Part shown: piece after piece, positions 23,601 to 31,446 of the stretch
Position numbering within the stretch: position 1 is the stretch's first letter
How the letters are laid out: each line of letters starts with the position of its first letter
Source of the DNA: Blastobasis lacticolella
Taxonomy: Eukaryota > Arthropoda > Insecta > Lepidoptera > Blastobasidae
Length of the DNA: 64,000 nt
Assembly: GCA_905147135.1 (NCBI GenBank)
Contig: LR990039.1
Coordinates: forward strand, 34,469,708-34,533,707
Reading direction: 5' to 3'
Position numbers and translations under genes: made by a program
Notes under the pieces: generated by a model
Told to the model about the DNA's origin: nothing
Databases searched by the model: none
The model's input: only the letters and a program-made list of their open reading frames with translations

Positions 23601-26600
23601 TGAACGATTTCACGCTATCAACGCCCACGCTAACAGCTTTGGCTTCCCAAAGCGATGCTGTGTGCGAATACTGTCATCGATTTCACGTCCAATTTCGGCA
23701 ATAGGTATTGAGAGCAGTAGGTTTCACCGCGCTATAAAACTTCACAGCAATACATTAATGACGTCGTTCAGACTCAGGTCCCTGGCAAAGGTGAAATGCA
23801 TGAAAATCTAATAAAATCTTCGAATAGGTACTAGTAGCTTCATACGAAGTATGAATATTTCAATGGCTACACGGATACCTTGTGCTCGGTCGATTATGAG
23901 TGACTAACATGAACATTTTTATTTTCAGGCTTCCTACTGACCGTGAGCCGCGCGAGATGCCAGCACGCACCCTACGGCGCCGCCCTCCACCCGGGTAGGT
24001 ATGCATCAAACTTCATACACCGTCCTGCGCCTTGGTCGACCCCGGTAACTGTTCACAGCCGCATTCCGTTTCCAGGTGACTTCATGACGCCTGGCGAATG
24101 GGCGAACCATCGCTCACTGCCTCACAACCCGCCCTGGCACCAGTTCTCTTCGCCCAGGAAAAGATCTCCGGACCCTATGCAGCTGGCTTACTACAACGGC
24201 CCGCAGTACACGCAGCCAGTATCCTACAACCAGCCTTTCATGAACTCCCCGAGTCTGTACAATGGATTGGGTAACTACAACGGGCCACCCGCCGACCTCG
24301 TCCACACCGAGACGAGGGGCGCTCCCAACGACGGCCGGCTCCTCTCGGACTCCGCCTTCACGAGAATATCCGAAACCCTCGGCGCGATAAACACCGTGGG
24401 CCACTATCTCGTAGACATGGTCAACGAAAACGACAGAAACGAATCGGACCCCAACCTGCAGCAGCTGCCGCAAGCCATCTACACAATAAGCAAAAATGTT
24501 TTGGGCAGAAACGTCACAGACAAAATAGCGCCGATTGTGAAGAAAGCCCTGCCAAAAGTTCTACCTGACGCCCCTATCACAAAGATAGCGACGGGGGCGG
24601 AGCACGAAGACGCAAAGGATTGCACTACTCCGGAGGGAGAGGCAGGCGTGTGTGAGGACCTGAGCAACTGTCCGCAGCTGCTGCTCAATTTGGTAAATCT
24701 GAGAGAGTCTTTGTGTTTCAAGGATCTGTTCGTGCCCGGTGTGTGTTGTCCGAAGGGCGCCGTGGTGACGACCCCCGCCGTCGAGAGGCCGATCGTCACC
24801 ACCACCAGCAAGCCCACGTATCTGGTGCCAGTGACGACGGCGAGGCCCGTGCAGAAGCCGAACACGACTAAGAAGCCATCTGCGATTTTGGTGCTGACGA
24901 CGAAGAGGCCGAAGCCCACAGCGCCTCCGACCGCCCGCCCCACCACGTCCCGCACCACGACCACGGCGCGACCGACCACCACCTTCGCCACGCTGCCACC
25001 CCCCTTCCTTGGAAATTACAGCAATATAGTTGACGTTAACGGTGAGAAAAGTTTTATAATTTTTGATAATGTTATAGCGTTCCAGCTGCCTCATAGGCCA
25101 ACTCCCGACATAAGTCAATACCAATACGCCATCGAGACGTTACGAGTTCATTTGTACCACAGGTACATGTGTGGGCATCTTTATAGTTACTCTATCGTTA
25201 ACTCTGCCTCATATTTAACCAAATGGAAGGTGTCGTCTATACCAATAAATTTCAGCTCAACTTGTCAATCGATCTGGCCGGTAACTGCTGGGGTTAGACG
25301 GGAGCTAGTCAATTATTGTTAACCGTCTGGCTGATCGTCACTACTTCTTAAGCCAATGTTATGTTCCAGAGTGCGGGCAGCGAGAGGACGAGGGTGGCCG
25401 CATAGTGGGCGGCACGGAGGCCAAGCCGGGCGCCTGGCCGTGGATGGCCGCCATCTACCTACACGGCAGCAAGCGCCGCGAGTTCTGGTGCGGCGGCACG
25501 CTGGTCGGCAAGCGGCACGTGCTCACCGCCGCCCACTGCACGCGCGACTCCAAACAGAGGCCGTAATGATTACTTTGATAGAAATGATCTTCTAAAAACC
25601 AAATCTCCTGGTTCTCCACGGATATCTAACCTTCAAGGCGTTAGTCATAAAGGATCTCTTCACGCTGCCTTTCCGATAGGAGCCAGTGTATCTTCTTCTT
25701 ATTGACATTCACGATCTTCATTCCTCGCCAGGTTCCCAGCCCGGCAGTTCAGCGTGCGTCTCGGGGACGTGGACCTGGCTCGCGACGACGAGCCCTCTCG
25801 GCCGGTGACGCTGCGCGTGGCGGCGGTGCGCGCGCACGACCAGTTCTCGCGCGTCGGCTTCTACAACGACATCGCGGTGCTCGTGCTGGCTGGTGAGTGA
25901 CACCCCTCCACCGCTTCTCGGAAGAAAGCCACCGGCGTGAGCAGCACCCGCGATTAGGTGTGACGAGGTCCTTACGACCGAGATGTCGATAGGACTCTGG
26001 ATGGAGGTGGGGCGTTCTGATCACTTCGCGGGTTATAGTCGCTCAGGTGATGACTGATACGGGACTGGTTATAACTGGTAGGTGATGTCGCTTTACTGCG
26101 ATGCTGCTGCCTTCATGATAGTATAGACGAATGCGGGGGTCTCATCTGTGGGGCTCAGTTGATAACTTCCCCCCTCACAACCCCTTCCACTTCATGAGCA
26201 ACAGCGTTTTTTATAACCGCATATGCTGCTATGTATTTAATTTTTTCTCATTTAATTATTTATTTATTCGAGTATCTACCAACAGCTATATAAAACATAA
26301 TAAATATTATTTTAGAACCAACGAGCCAATTACAGGTCCACGCTAATAACAACAAAATAAATAAAAAAGAAAGTAAAACTGCACTGCAATAATATGATGA
26401 CAGAATATAAGATGAAATGAATGAGAACCCAAAAAATAAATTTTATTTTTTTGGGTTTGAATTTTCCTACTATTTAGTAGGAAAATTCTTAACACTCGAA
26501 ATGCTGACAAGGTTTTAAGTGAGCGAGTGAAAGCCAGTATTTCCCACCCTGCGCCCCCTGCACGTGTAACGAGGATAGATTGCAGCCCGAGCCAAATGCG

Positions 26601-29566
26601 AGGGCATTACGCTGCACGAGGGAATTGAAATTATTTGTTGGAAATCTTATTAAAATTGCATTTGTGAACTATAATAGTTTGTCTAAAACCATAACCAAAA
26701 GTTAAATACATCTTGCGAAGGAAAATTCATACGATTCAAGTAGTGTGCTACGTTGAGGCGCGCGGTTGCAGTCGCCGTGCTCACGATGTGCGTAATCCTG
26801 TACAATAGTTTTCATTTGTTGTCTGTTTTAATGTTGTTATTGGTATTATAATAATGAAGCTTTAATGTTAAATAATGAACGTTACGGGAATCAGTCTATT
26901 TTGGGCTGAATGCTATGTTTACCGCGTCAGCCACCGTTGGCTGGGTTAATTAAGCCAAATGAACTTTGAATACGTATTCTATTATTTTACCGCGAATTTC
27001 TCGCACGTGCCTGAAAATTCCATTACCGGAATGACGTAATGATTTTGCGCGTACCTATATGCGCGGATTTTTGTCAGTGAGCTCATGATATGAAAAGATA
27101 GGAATGAAAATGTTCGTAGGAGTACTAGAGGCTTTCAAAGCTGAATGGGTAATGGGTATGTCACCTAGCTCGCAGAATCGGTGGCCTTTGGGGCTGAAAG
27201 TCACCTTCCTTTAGAGTTTGGGTGGACCGCCTAGAGCCCTTTCGCCTTAGCAATCATAAAAATCTTAACCTCGCTCGTTCGCAAAACTTTGAGAAAAAAC
27301 GTACGTAAAACGACGATCCTATTATGATAAATGTCAACAGATAACGTGCAGAAGTCCAAGTACGTGATCCCGATCTGCCTGCCGGGCGGCGAGCTGGCGC
27401 GGGAGCGCTTCGACGGCTCCGTGGCCACCGTCGTGGGCTGGGGGACCACCAGGTACGTTAAAGACAGAACTTACGCGATTCCTAAGTTTAGTTAATCATT
27501 TAGGCATCAAGCGTCGACGGCTTAGTGCAATCGGGTGTAATACGATACAACTTGAGAAACTGTCCTAATTAGCAACTTTCGTGCGGACATGATAGTGAGA
27601 CTCGCGGTTTTGAGGTCTCCTATTGGAAGACCAACGTCCGTATTACGACCGTGGTCGCACGACCGTTGCCAATTAGAACAGCACCTCATGGTAATACCCA
27701 AATTCACGACTTTGACATCACTGAGATGGTGTTGTGGTAGACCATGGTAGACGTGGTTTGTCTTTATCTAATATGTCATATTTAAATAAAATTCCCAGGT
27801 ACGGCGGCGGCGAGAGCTCCCGCCAGCTGGAGGCGCGGCTGCCGGTCTGGCGGAACGACGACTGCGACCGCGCCTACTTCCAGCCGATCACGGAGACCTT
27901 CCTCTGCGCCGGCTACGCGAGGGGCGGCGTGGACGCCTGCCAGGTATGCTGGTGCCTGGTGCCTAGCTGGCACCCGTAGGGGTTCCGCACTAACGTTCCA
28001 TCTGACAAACTTTGTGAGGCTGAGAAAGTACGCGTGTCTTTTGTACCGTGCGAGTAAAGTGGAGGAAGTCAGGAGTTCAGAGTTGTAGGGAGTCAAGAAA
28101 CCCCCGGCAGGCAGTAAGCGCACGCATCTCCTTTTATTAGGTGTATAGAGCTCGGTGGGTCAGGGTCATCACATCAGACTAAAATTAACCTAACAAATCT
28201 TTGGGAATAACTAGAATGTTCTTCATGGTCTAGAATAATGTTTTACGAAATCGACGTCTGATAAAGACAATTATACGTACACAAACACATACTTATTATC
28301 CGCAGAGGTATTTACAATAGTGTAAGAATTGCTACTAACTAATTAATCTTACATGTCAATGAAAAGTGAGAGTGTCTTCTCTCAAACGCTCGTGCTATAA
28401 AACTCAGCGTAACATCGAACACTATAGGTGAGTAGGTAAGTACGTAGGTTTACCTTTAAGAGCCTTGAAAGACACTCAGATATGCGATATTTCATAAAGA
28501 AAGCATTAATAATGTGAATACACGACAGCATCATGAGCGAAAGTGATCTTTTATTTTATTATAAGCACGTACTTTATCTCCGTAACAACACCGCGCCACT
28601 CGGAAGCGTGTCGGCCCGGGTTGCGAACCTCATTCTAAAAATCACCAAGCGGTATTCGCTGAATGTGATTACAATAATAATAGAAGTATTTATTTCAGTG
28701 AAAACGAGTTACTATGACAGATAGGTTTACATAAAAATTTTACAGAAAATGCAATCAGAGTGGACCCCTGACCCTCTGATTCAGATGTACCTACGCACAC
28801 ACCTCGGCCCTCCCTGATGAGGAGGTAGCGACAAAGCTTCCAGGGTTGCCCAACTGAAGTGGCAATGGGCAACCACGTACGGGAAATCGTGGATTACTGC
28901 TCCCCACATGATGGCCGTACGACCTCGTAAAGGTCGCGGGGAGCCGGTGGGTGCGAGAGGCGCAGAGCCGCGGTGTGGGAGGTGTGGGGGAGGCCAATTA
29001 GACTGTGAGGTTATCCTACGACATCGAATACAAGAAAGAGTCAACTTTGTAGCAATAGTAGAGGTACACAATTCTTTTTGATGGTTTAATGTGTAAAAGT
29101 GACATAAACATTTGTATAGGCATAATTTTGACATAAAGGCAGACCATTGCTTCCGTAAACAAGAAAATGGGTTTATAATAGCTTTTTCTTTAGTGTAGGT
29201 GTTTTACCTGTAATTACCTGATCGCCAAATCCTGGATGATGGTCAAGACAGACCCGGGCCCTCGTTCTCGAGAGCGCAACCGGGTCATTAACGCCAAGAT
29301 GATGGTTTTTTTAGTGTAGTTATGTTTTCAACACTGCCATCTAACCACTAGAGTGTAGGACTCCAGCTGTAAAGAAACCTGTTGATAATATGAACTCTGC
29401 TCTTCCCCAGGGCGACTCCGGCGGGCCGCTGATGCTGCAGGTACAGGGCCGCTGGACGCAGATCGGCGTCGTCTCCTTCGGGAACAAGTGCGGCGAGCCG
29501 GGATACCCCGGCGTCTACACCCGCGTCACGCACTACCTGGGCTGGCTGAATCAGAACCTCGTCTGA
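2628..29566 (+). CDS. CLIP-domain trypsin-like serine protease (proclotting-enzyme/CLIPD-like)
   Basis: Secreted zymogen protease of the type used in arthropod extracellular cascades (clotting, melanisation, Toll activation). Proposed exons: 2628-2673, 23929-25041, 25370-25562, 25732-25892, 27341-27452, 27799-27943, 29411-29566. All junctions have GT/AG ends and compatible phases, giving 641 residues. Residues 1-26 look like a signal peptide. A Pro/Tyr/Asn-rich region follows, then a clip domain at 247-289 (Cys 247, 257, 263, 278, 288, 289), a Thr/Pro/Lys linker to about 375, and the catalytic domain from Ile398. Activation would cut after Arg397 in the GGR-IVGG site. The triad is His442 (TAAHC), Asp497 (NDIAVL) and Ser593 (GDSGGP). 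Asp587 at the base of the S1 pocket predicts cleavage after Arg or Lys. The catalytic exons and exon 2 are secure. The first exon is inferred from phase and signal-peptide logic. The exact orthologue is not known to me. Confidence 0.85.
4156..4213. repeat. Perfect 23-bp inverted repeat with 12-base loop
   Basis: Arms 4156-4178 and 4191-4213 are exact reverse complements (core TGTAGTAGGTATGTAAA). The loop is 4179-4190. It would fold into a 58-base hairpin as RNA or extruded DNA. It could be a minimal foldback element or a small-RNA precursor; the sequence alone does not decide. Confidence 0.75.
4890..5015. repeat. Interspersed repeat, related to 50280-50420
   Basis: It shares the order TTATTTAACA, TTATTGTNCACA, AACAGGC.CTACTTAT and TCTCTTCCAGCAGGCCT with 50280-50420. 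The A/T-rich end and the TTTATTG motif (AATAAA on the other strand) suggest the 3' tail of a LINE lying in minus orientation. No coding remains. Confidence 0.5.
5740..5950 (+). repeat. Common moth interspersed repeat
   Basis: It begins with a T-rich run and AAGCTTACGGGCCGCCTGAT, followed by a conserved CACCGCAGCC block and ACCCACGCGTTGCC. Related fragments are visible at 1861-2000 (minus), 6213-6300, 16640-16670, 32120-32200 and 50157-50185. No open frame; class unknown to me. Confidence 0.5.
6949..7250 (-). mobile_element. tRNA-derived SINE (family 2), near full length
   Basis: Minus-strand copy of the element at 17090-17440. The tRNA-like head contains GACTCGCAAGCGAG and a B-box GGGTTCGAATCCC, which is well preserved here. 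The body has the paired TGCACATTCAGG/CTGAATGTGT motif and the end has GCCAAGATGAT. The A-box region is damaged. Confidence 0.7.
8711..9542. mobile_element. Harbinger/PIF-like nonautonomous element, TAA duplication
   Basis: The terminal inverted repeats read GCGCTTNTTACACATGACT at both ends (about 27 bp, three mismatches). The 832-bp element is flanked by TAA at 8708-8710 and 9543-9545, matching the TWA target preference of PIF/Harbinger. A further internal inverted TTCAG/CTGAA pattern sits at the left end. No transposase remains. A SINE head fragment lies inside. Confidence 0.65.
9062..9180 (+). mobile_element. SINE family 2 head fragment nested in the 8711-9542 element
   Basis: It starts GGGAGCGTC with a degenerate tRNA head and the B-box-like GATTCGATTCTC. 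It ends near CAATCAGGCGAT. It is diverged and truncated. Its position within a Harbinger-like element dates it after that insertion, unless it was captured before. Confidence 0.5.
10185..10746 (-). pseudogene. Non-LTR retrotransposon reverse transcriptase fragment (Jockey/CR1-like), dead
   Basis: On the minus strand the frame from 10746 contains [21 protein letters not shown], a hallmark of the fingers region of insect non-LTR reverse transcriptases. After a frame change come [27 protein letters not shown] and [19 protein letters not shown], the next conserved blocks in order. Stops and frameshifts separate them and the catalytic region is missing. It is a decayed fragment with no host function. 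Confidence 0.75.
11678..11868. mobile_element. Foldback MITE with inverted repeats of about 55 bp
   Basis: The left arm GAGGGCCTAGTGCGAGTTCC and following sequence to GCGTTTGCGTTTACGT is repeated inverted at the right end with two or three mismatches. The 191-bp element is therefore over half stem and would fold into one long hairpin. No coding; target duplication not resolved. Confidence 0.7.
11937..12130 (+). mobile_element. Short nonautonomous Helitron
   Basis: It starts TCTATACTAATATTATAAAG, the 5' end typical of moth Helitrons, contains a TTTG-rich tract, the ACTATCCCCGGGTGACATAGG block and ends in CGAAGCCGGGGCGGCTGCTA, the usual 3' hairpin region. Length about 190 bp. The terminal CTRR is degraded. 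Loose relatives of the ACGGATTTTGATGAA type occur at about 3945-4070, 15420-15540, 43270-43340, 46400-46520 and 59330-59410. Confidence 0.65.
12262..12554 (+). mobile_element. tRNA-derived SINE (family 2)
   Basis: The A-box-like TTGGCCAAGTGGTTCAGG and the CGACGCGTAAGCGAG anticodon-arm block are present; the B-box is deleted. Downstream body motifs TGCACATTCATG, GACTGAATGTGT, TCTGGTCAGATTCCCC and GCCAAGATGAT match the copy at 17090-17440. Confidence 0.65.
13577..13739. mobile_element. MITE with 33-bp inverted ends
   Basis: Both ends read GAAC.CGCC.CGAATGAGCAG followed by TTGCAGCAACGG when the right end is reverse complemented, with two mismatches. A second internal TTGCAGCAAC copy sits mid-element. 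The 163-bp unit is GC-rich against an AT-rich background. Target duplication unclear. Confidence 0.6.
15627..16034. mobile_element. hAT-type MITE with perfect 8-bp target duplication
   Basis: The 408-bp element begins TAGAGGTGCTCG and ends with the reverse complement of TAGAGGTGCGCG. It is flanked on both sides by GCTATAGG (15619-15626 and 16035-16042). The interior is extremely AT-rich and made of repeated TATAAC/GTTATA palindromic words. Eight-base duplications are the hAT signature. No transposase. Confidence 0.85.
16821..16912 (+). repeat. Local tandem duplication, two units
   Basis: Units 16821-16864 and 16865-16912 both begin CAAATT.CATCACGAGGAT and end ACCTAGAACTTGTTG. They differ by one substitution and a short insertion. 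It looks like a recent private duplication. Confidence 0.75.
17090..17440 (+). mobile_element. tRNA-derived SINE (family 2), full-length copy
   Basis: This is the best copy in the window. Head: A-box-like TGGCCGAACGG, then CGACTCGCAAGCGAG and B-box GGGTTTGAATCCC. Body: GCTCTTACGGTGAGGGAAAA, CTGCACATTCAGG, TCTGGTCAGGTTCCCC. End: TTAATGCCAAGATGATTATT. Length about 350 bp. Other copies or pieces are at 6949-7250, 9062-9180, 12262-12554, 29212-29312, 43492-43570 and 59433-59530. Confidence 0.75.
18735..18870 (+). mobile_element. RTE-type LINE 3' end
   Basis: The plus strand encodes [35 protein letters not shown], the C-terminal end of RTE-clade polyproteins, then a stop and a GATGATGAT tail. It is a 5'-truncated insertion, as usual for this clade. 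Confidence 0.75.
19437..19695 (-). mobile_element. tRNA-Gly-derived SINE (family 1)
   Basis: Diverged minus-strand copy of the element at 63011-63265. The tail carries CACAGCGCCATTTAGCCCC and the head the B-box complement GGGAATTAAACCCGGGACC. The A-box half is degraded. Confidence 0.65.
20352..20553. mobile_element. GC-rich foldback MITE, TA duplication
   Basis: Ends match over about 40 bp with one mismatch, starting AAAGGCCTTGCCACA. TA flanks both ends, which would fit a Tc1/mariner-type insertion. The interior is built from alternating TTGCTAGGCAAC and GCGCGGCGCGAT words in both orientations, so almost the entire 202 bp can pair with itself. Confidence 0.75.
21558..21790 (+). repeat. Interspersed repeat with GGTTCCGTAG head
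   Basis: The stretch from CAGGGTTCCGTAG through AAAGCGGAACCCTTATA, TTGTCCGTTCATCCGTCTG and ATCAAAAGATACAGCCGTTTGG matches, from general knowledge, a very abundant lepidopteran repeat. The GGTTCCG/CGGAACC pair at its start can fold. No coding. Confidence 0.5.
23929..25041 (+). CDS. Protease exon 2: propeptide, clip domain, Thr/Pro linker
   Basis: The acceptor is TTTTCAG|GC and the donor AACG|GTGAGA. It adds the end of the signal peptide, about 220 residues of low-complexity Pro/Tyr/Asn sequence with a Lys-Arg-rich patch (PRKRSP), the clip domain, and a linker rich in TTTARP-type repeats that is likely O-glycosylated. The open frame runs past the donor to 25322, but those extra residues have no family likeness, and the splice gives the conserved NECGQ...RIVGG junction. 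A possible 81-bp intron lies inside (23995-24075). Confidence 0.85.
25370..25562 (+). CDS. Protease exon 3: activation site and catalytic His
   Basis: Encodes the [10 protein letters not shown] end of the light chain, the RIVGG activation site and the TAAHC histidine motif. The Cys388 of CGQ is expected to tether light and heavy chains by a disulphide after activation. The donor CC|GTAATG is weaker than the others but keeps the frame with exon 4. Confidence 0.85.
25732..25892 (+). CDS. Protease exon 4: catalytic Asp
   Basis: Encodes [20 protein letters not shown] and onward to [10 protein letters not shown], which holds the catalytic aspartate. Acceptor CGCCAG|G, donor CTG|GTGAGT. Strongly GC-rich third positions, as in the other catalytic exons. 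Confidence 0.9.
26427..26488. repeat. Two adjacent near-perfect hairpins
   Basis: AACCCAAAAAATAAA and its complement form the first arm pair; GAATTTTCCTACTA and TAGTAGGAAAATTC form the second with a two-base loop. They sit back to back in protease intron 4, where I otherwise see nothing between 25893 and 27340. Confidence 0.6.
27341..27452 (+). CDS. Protease exon 5: mid catalytic domain
   Basis: Encodes [20 protein letters not shown] and on to [10 protein letters not shown], the conserved GWG region before the third loop. Acceptor CAACAG|AT and donor AG|GTACGT; both phases fit their neighbours. Confidence 0.9.
27799..27943 (+). CDS. Protease exon 6: S1-pocket Asp
   Basis: Encodes [20 protein letters not shown] through [15 protein letters not shown]. 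The Asp in VDACQ is the trypsin-type specificity residue. Acceptor TCCCAG|G, donor CAG|GTATGC, ending in phase 0. Confidence 0.9.
28900..29000 (+). mobile_element. RTE-type LINE C-terminal fragment
   Basis: The plus strand encodes [20 protein letters not shown], which matches the conserved end of RTE polyproteins as at 18735-18870. Short, no tail seen. Confidence 0.55.
29212..29312 (+). mobile_element. SINE family 2, 3' end only
   Basis: TTACCTGATCGCCAAATCC, TGGATGATGGTCAAG and TTAACGCCAAGATGATGG match the 3' part of the 17090-17440 copy. The head is missing. Confidence 0.6.
29411..29566 (+). CDS. Protease exon 7: catalytic Ser and C-terminus
   Basis: Begins exactly with [14 protein letters not shown] and runs through [20 protein letters not shown] to a TGA at 29564. 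The Gly residues lining the S1 pocket are present, so an active trypsin-like enzyme is expected. The acceptor is CTTCCCCAG. Confidence 0.92.
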   Translation, partial: GDSGGPLMLQVQGRWTQIGVVSFGNKCGEPGYPGVYTRVTHYLGWLNQNLV

Positions 29567-29813
29567 CGCGAATATTGACTCACTTCCTAAAACTAGTGCT
29601 CATTCATACCGTATTTACGAATTATTGCGAGAAGTGAGCTCAGTACACCGAATAGTATCAAGCCTAATTTTACCTTGTAGGTAGTTAGGAAGTGTTGAAT
29701 ACACATCTTATTAAATGTTGCTTTAGTCAATTTCAAGCCGAATTATGTTTTTATACAGGGGGTGAGCTCATGCACTGTAATACACGTATTGGGACTATGG
29801 CTACCAAAAAACC

Positions 29814-29819
29814 AATAAA
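29814..29819 (+). terminator. Candidate polyadenylation signal of the protease
   Basis: First AATAAA after the stop, 248 bases downstream. A second candidate lies near 30645-30655 in TTTTTAATAAAATT. Confidence 0.45.
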
Positions 29820-30714
29820 CAATGGGTATAATTTCGAAACTTAAACAATTAAGTAGTAGATTAATAAATACCTAAACTAACTGGCAGAGAGGAGGAACAC
29901 TCACTAATTTTCTGTAAAATACTAGGGCCCGAAGTGGTGATAATAAAAGAACATGTGGATATATGCGAGGCTAGGGAGTTGTGTCAGGACAGAGCCAAGT
30001 AGCGGTCCATAGTCGTTCACTACCTCTCCTGTAATTGTTATGATGAGTGAGCTCAATACAAAGCAATATTTACGACACATTTACCCAATGTCGTCGTGAC
30101 GTAAAGTGCAATGGAGCTCCAACTTCTCAGCGCTGGACTCAAGACGCTAATACCAGAACACTCAAACCACGATTTGTGTCAAAATAACTGTCAATTTCAT
30201 TTTCTAATACTCATGAGAGCGTTCATGAAGTTAGCATTCGTAACTACGAATTAACGAATTACGTATTTGCGGAGTAAAACCCCCAATAAAAGTTTAAGGC
30301 TACCCATAAATAGTGCCTATATTTTCGTTTAAGAACTCTATAGCTAGTTACAAGTTCAGTTCTCATACAAATTGTAATTTACTAGCGTAAGCTATATTGA
30401 TACAACTCACATTAGATCACCGAATTAGGTCACATACAGACCTTAAAAGTTATTAACAGTAATGTAAGTAAACTAATATAGGGGTAATATGCCTACATAC
30501 AGAAAAATTGTGACACTAGGGTAAATGTAAAAAATGTTAATAGGTAAGTGTATGGTGTTATTTACTTATAGTAAAATATTAAATTAATTCCGCCATAATT
30601 TAGTCAACGAATGAATTATGTGTATTTTTAATTGACTGAATTTTTTAATAAAATTTTATTTATTGAAATGTTGTTAAATTTTTATTATTCCCGGGTTTTA
30701 GTAAACCGTAAATT

Positions 30715-30810
30715 GCGACCTGCAACCCACCAACTATAATAAATGTGAAGATTATGGACAAATCTTCCTCTTATGTGGGGGAGGCTCGAGTCCAACACTG
30801 CACTGCTACC
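30715..30810 (+). repeat. Diverged fragment of the 31187-31446 repeat
   Basis: Shares the CAACCCNCC, GATTATGG, AATCTTCCTCTTATGTGGG and CAACACTGCACTG order with the middle and end of the longer copies, with many substitutions. Confidence 0.4.
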
Positions 30811-31186
30811 GCTACAGTATGAAAAAGAATGAAACAACATTTACCGATAATGATAAATTTATTTCTGAATAAAAACAACCTAATTACATTATAGGTACAT
30901 TCGTAATATGTATGTATTACTCACAACCGGTTAGTAGGTCAGAGTATTATACGATACAATACAAATACCATACAATACAAAAGCATTACCTAAACAAAGA
31001 AAATGTGTTACTTGTAACTTAGGTATATGAAAAAAGTAGGTTAATGTTTATTCTCACAATAAAATGATTGTTACATTATTTTATAGTGAGTAGTCAGACA
31101 TGACTTTGTTTACAAAATGAAACAGTTCTAACTGTAATATTATGCTTAATGTTAGTTATGATTGTGTCTATCTATCTAACAGCGTT

Positions 31187-31446
31187 AGCCGTGTGGTGTC
31201 CGGCAGAGTAGAATAGCACCAACCCCTTACACTCGTGGGTGTCGTACAAGGCGACTAATGTTTTCGAGGCAGAAGATCTAGAGAGAGATCTCCATAGGCT
31301 GGAAAATGGGCAGCAGCATTTTCCATTGTTATATTTACAACACTGCGATCTCCAACCCGCCTGCCAAGCGTGGAGATTATGGCAATAACCTCCCCTTTCG
31401 TGGGAGAGGCCCTAAGTCCTGCAGAGGATTGTTATGGGCTGTAATG
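31187..31446 (+). repeat. Interspersed repeat, pair of 58253-58520
   Basis: About 260 bp aligned to 58253-58520 at high identity: GTGTGGTGTCCGGCAGAGTA, CACCAACCCCTTAC, GTCGTACAAGGCGACTAATG, GGAAAATGGGCAGCAGCATT, CCGCCTGCCAAGCGTGGAG and CCTAAGTCCTGCAG. It ends in TGATGAT-type sequence, like the tail of a LINE. No open frame is conserved between copies. Confidence 0.65.

Larger units (their letters stand above)
2674..23928 (+). other. Protease intron 1, 21 kb of repeats
   Basis: If exon 1 is right this is a 21,255-bp intron. It carries at least fifteen recognisable repeats, listed separately, including hAT-, Harbinger- and foldback-type MITEs, two tRNA-derived SINE families, a Helitron, a dead Jockey/CR1-like reverse transcriptase and an RTE tail. 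GC-rich patches at about 12560-12800, 19130-19270 and 22190-22290 have no coding signal I trust. Bases 2674-4150, 14050-15600, 17450-18700 and 22300-23900 show nothing else I can name. Confidence 0.5.
27944..29410 (+). other. Protease intron 6
   Basis: A 1467-bp intron with an RTE tail fragment at about 28900-29000 and a SINE family 2 end at 29212-29312. The rest shows nothing I can identify. Confidence 0.6.

Noticed and set aside
24479..25124. Two long minus-strand frames (170 and 187 codons) over protease exon 2
   Set aside because: They are antisense shadows of the GC-rich clip and Thr/Pro-linker coding sequence, with Arg/Gly-rich or Val-rich low-complexity products and no family likeness.
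25042..25322. Extension of protease exon 2 to the stop at 25322
   Set aside because: A strong donor at 25041 in the right phase gives the conserved junction into the catalytic domain; the extension has no family resemblance and would leave the enzyme without a catalytic domain.
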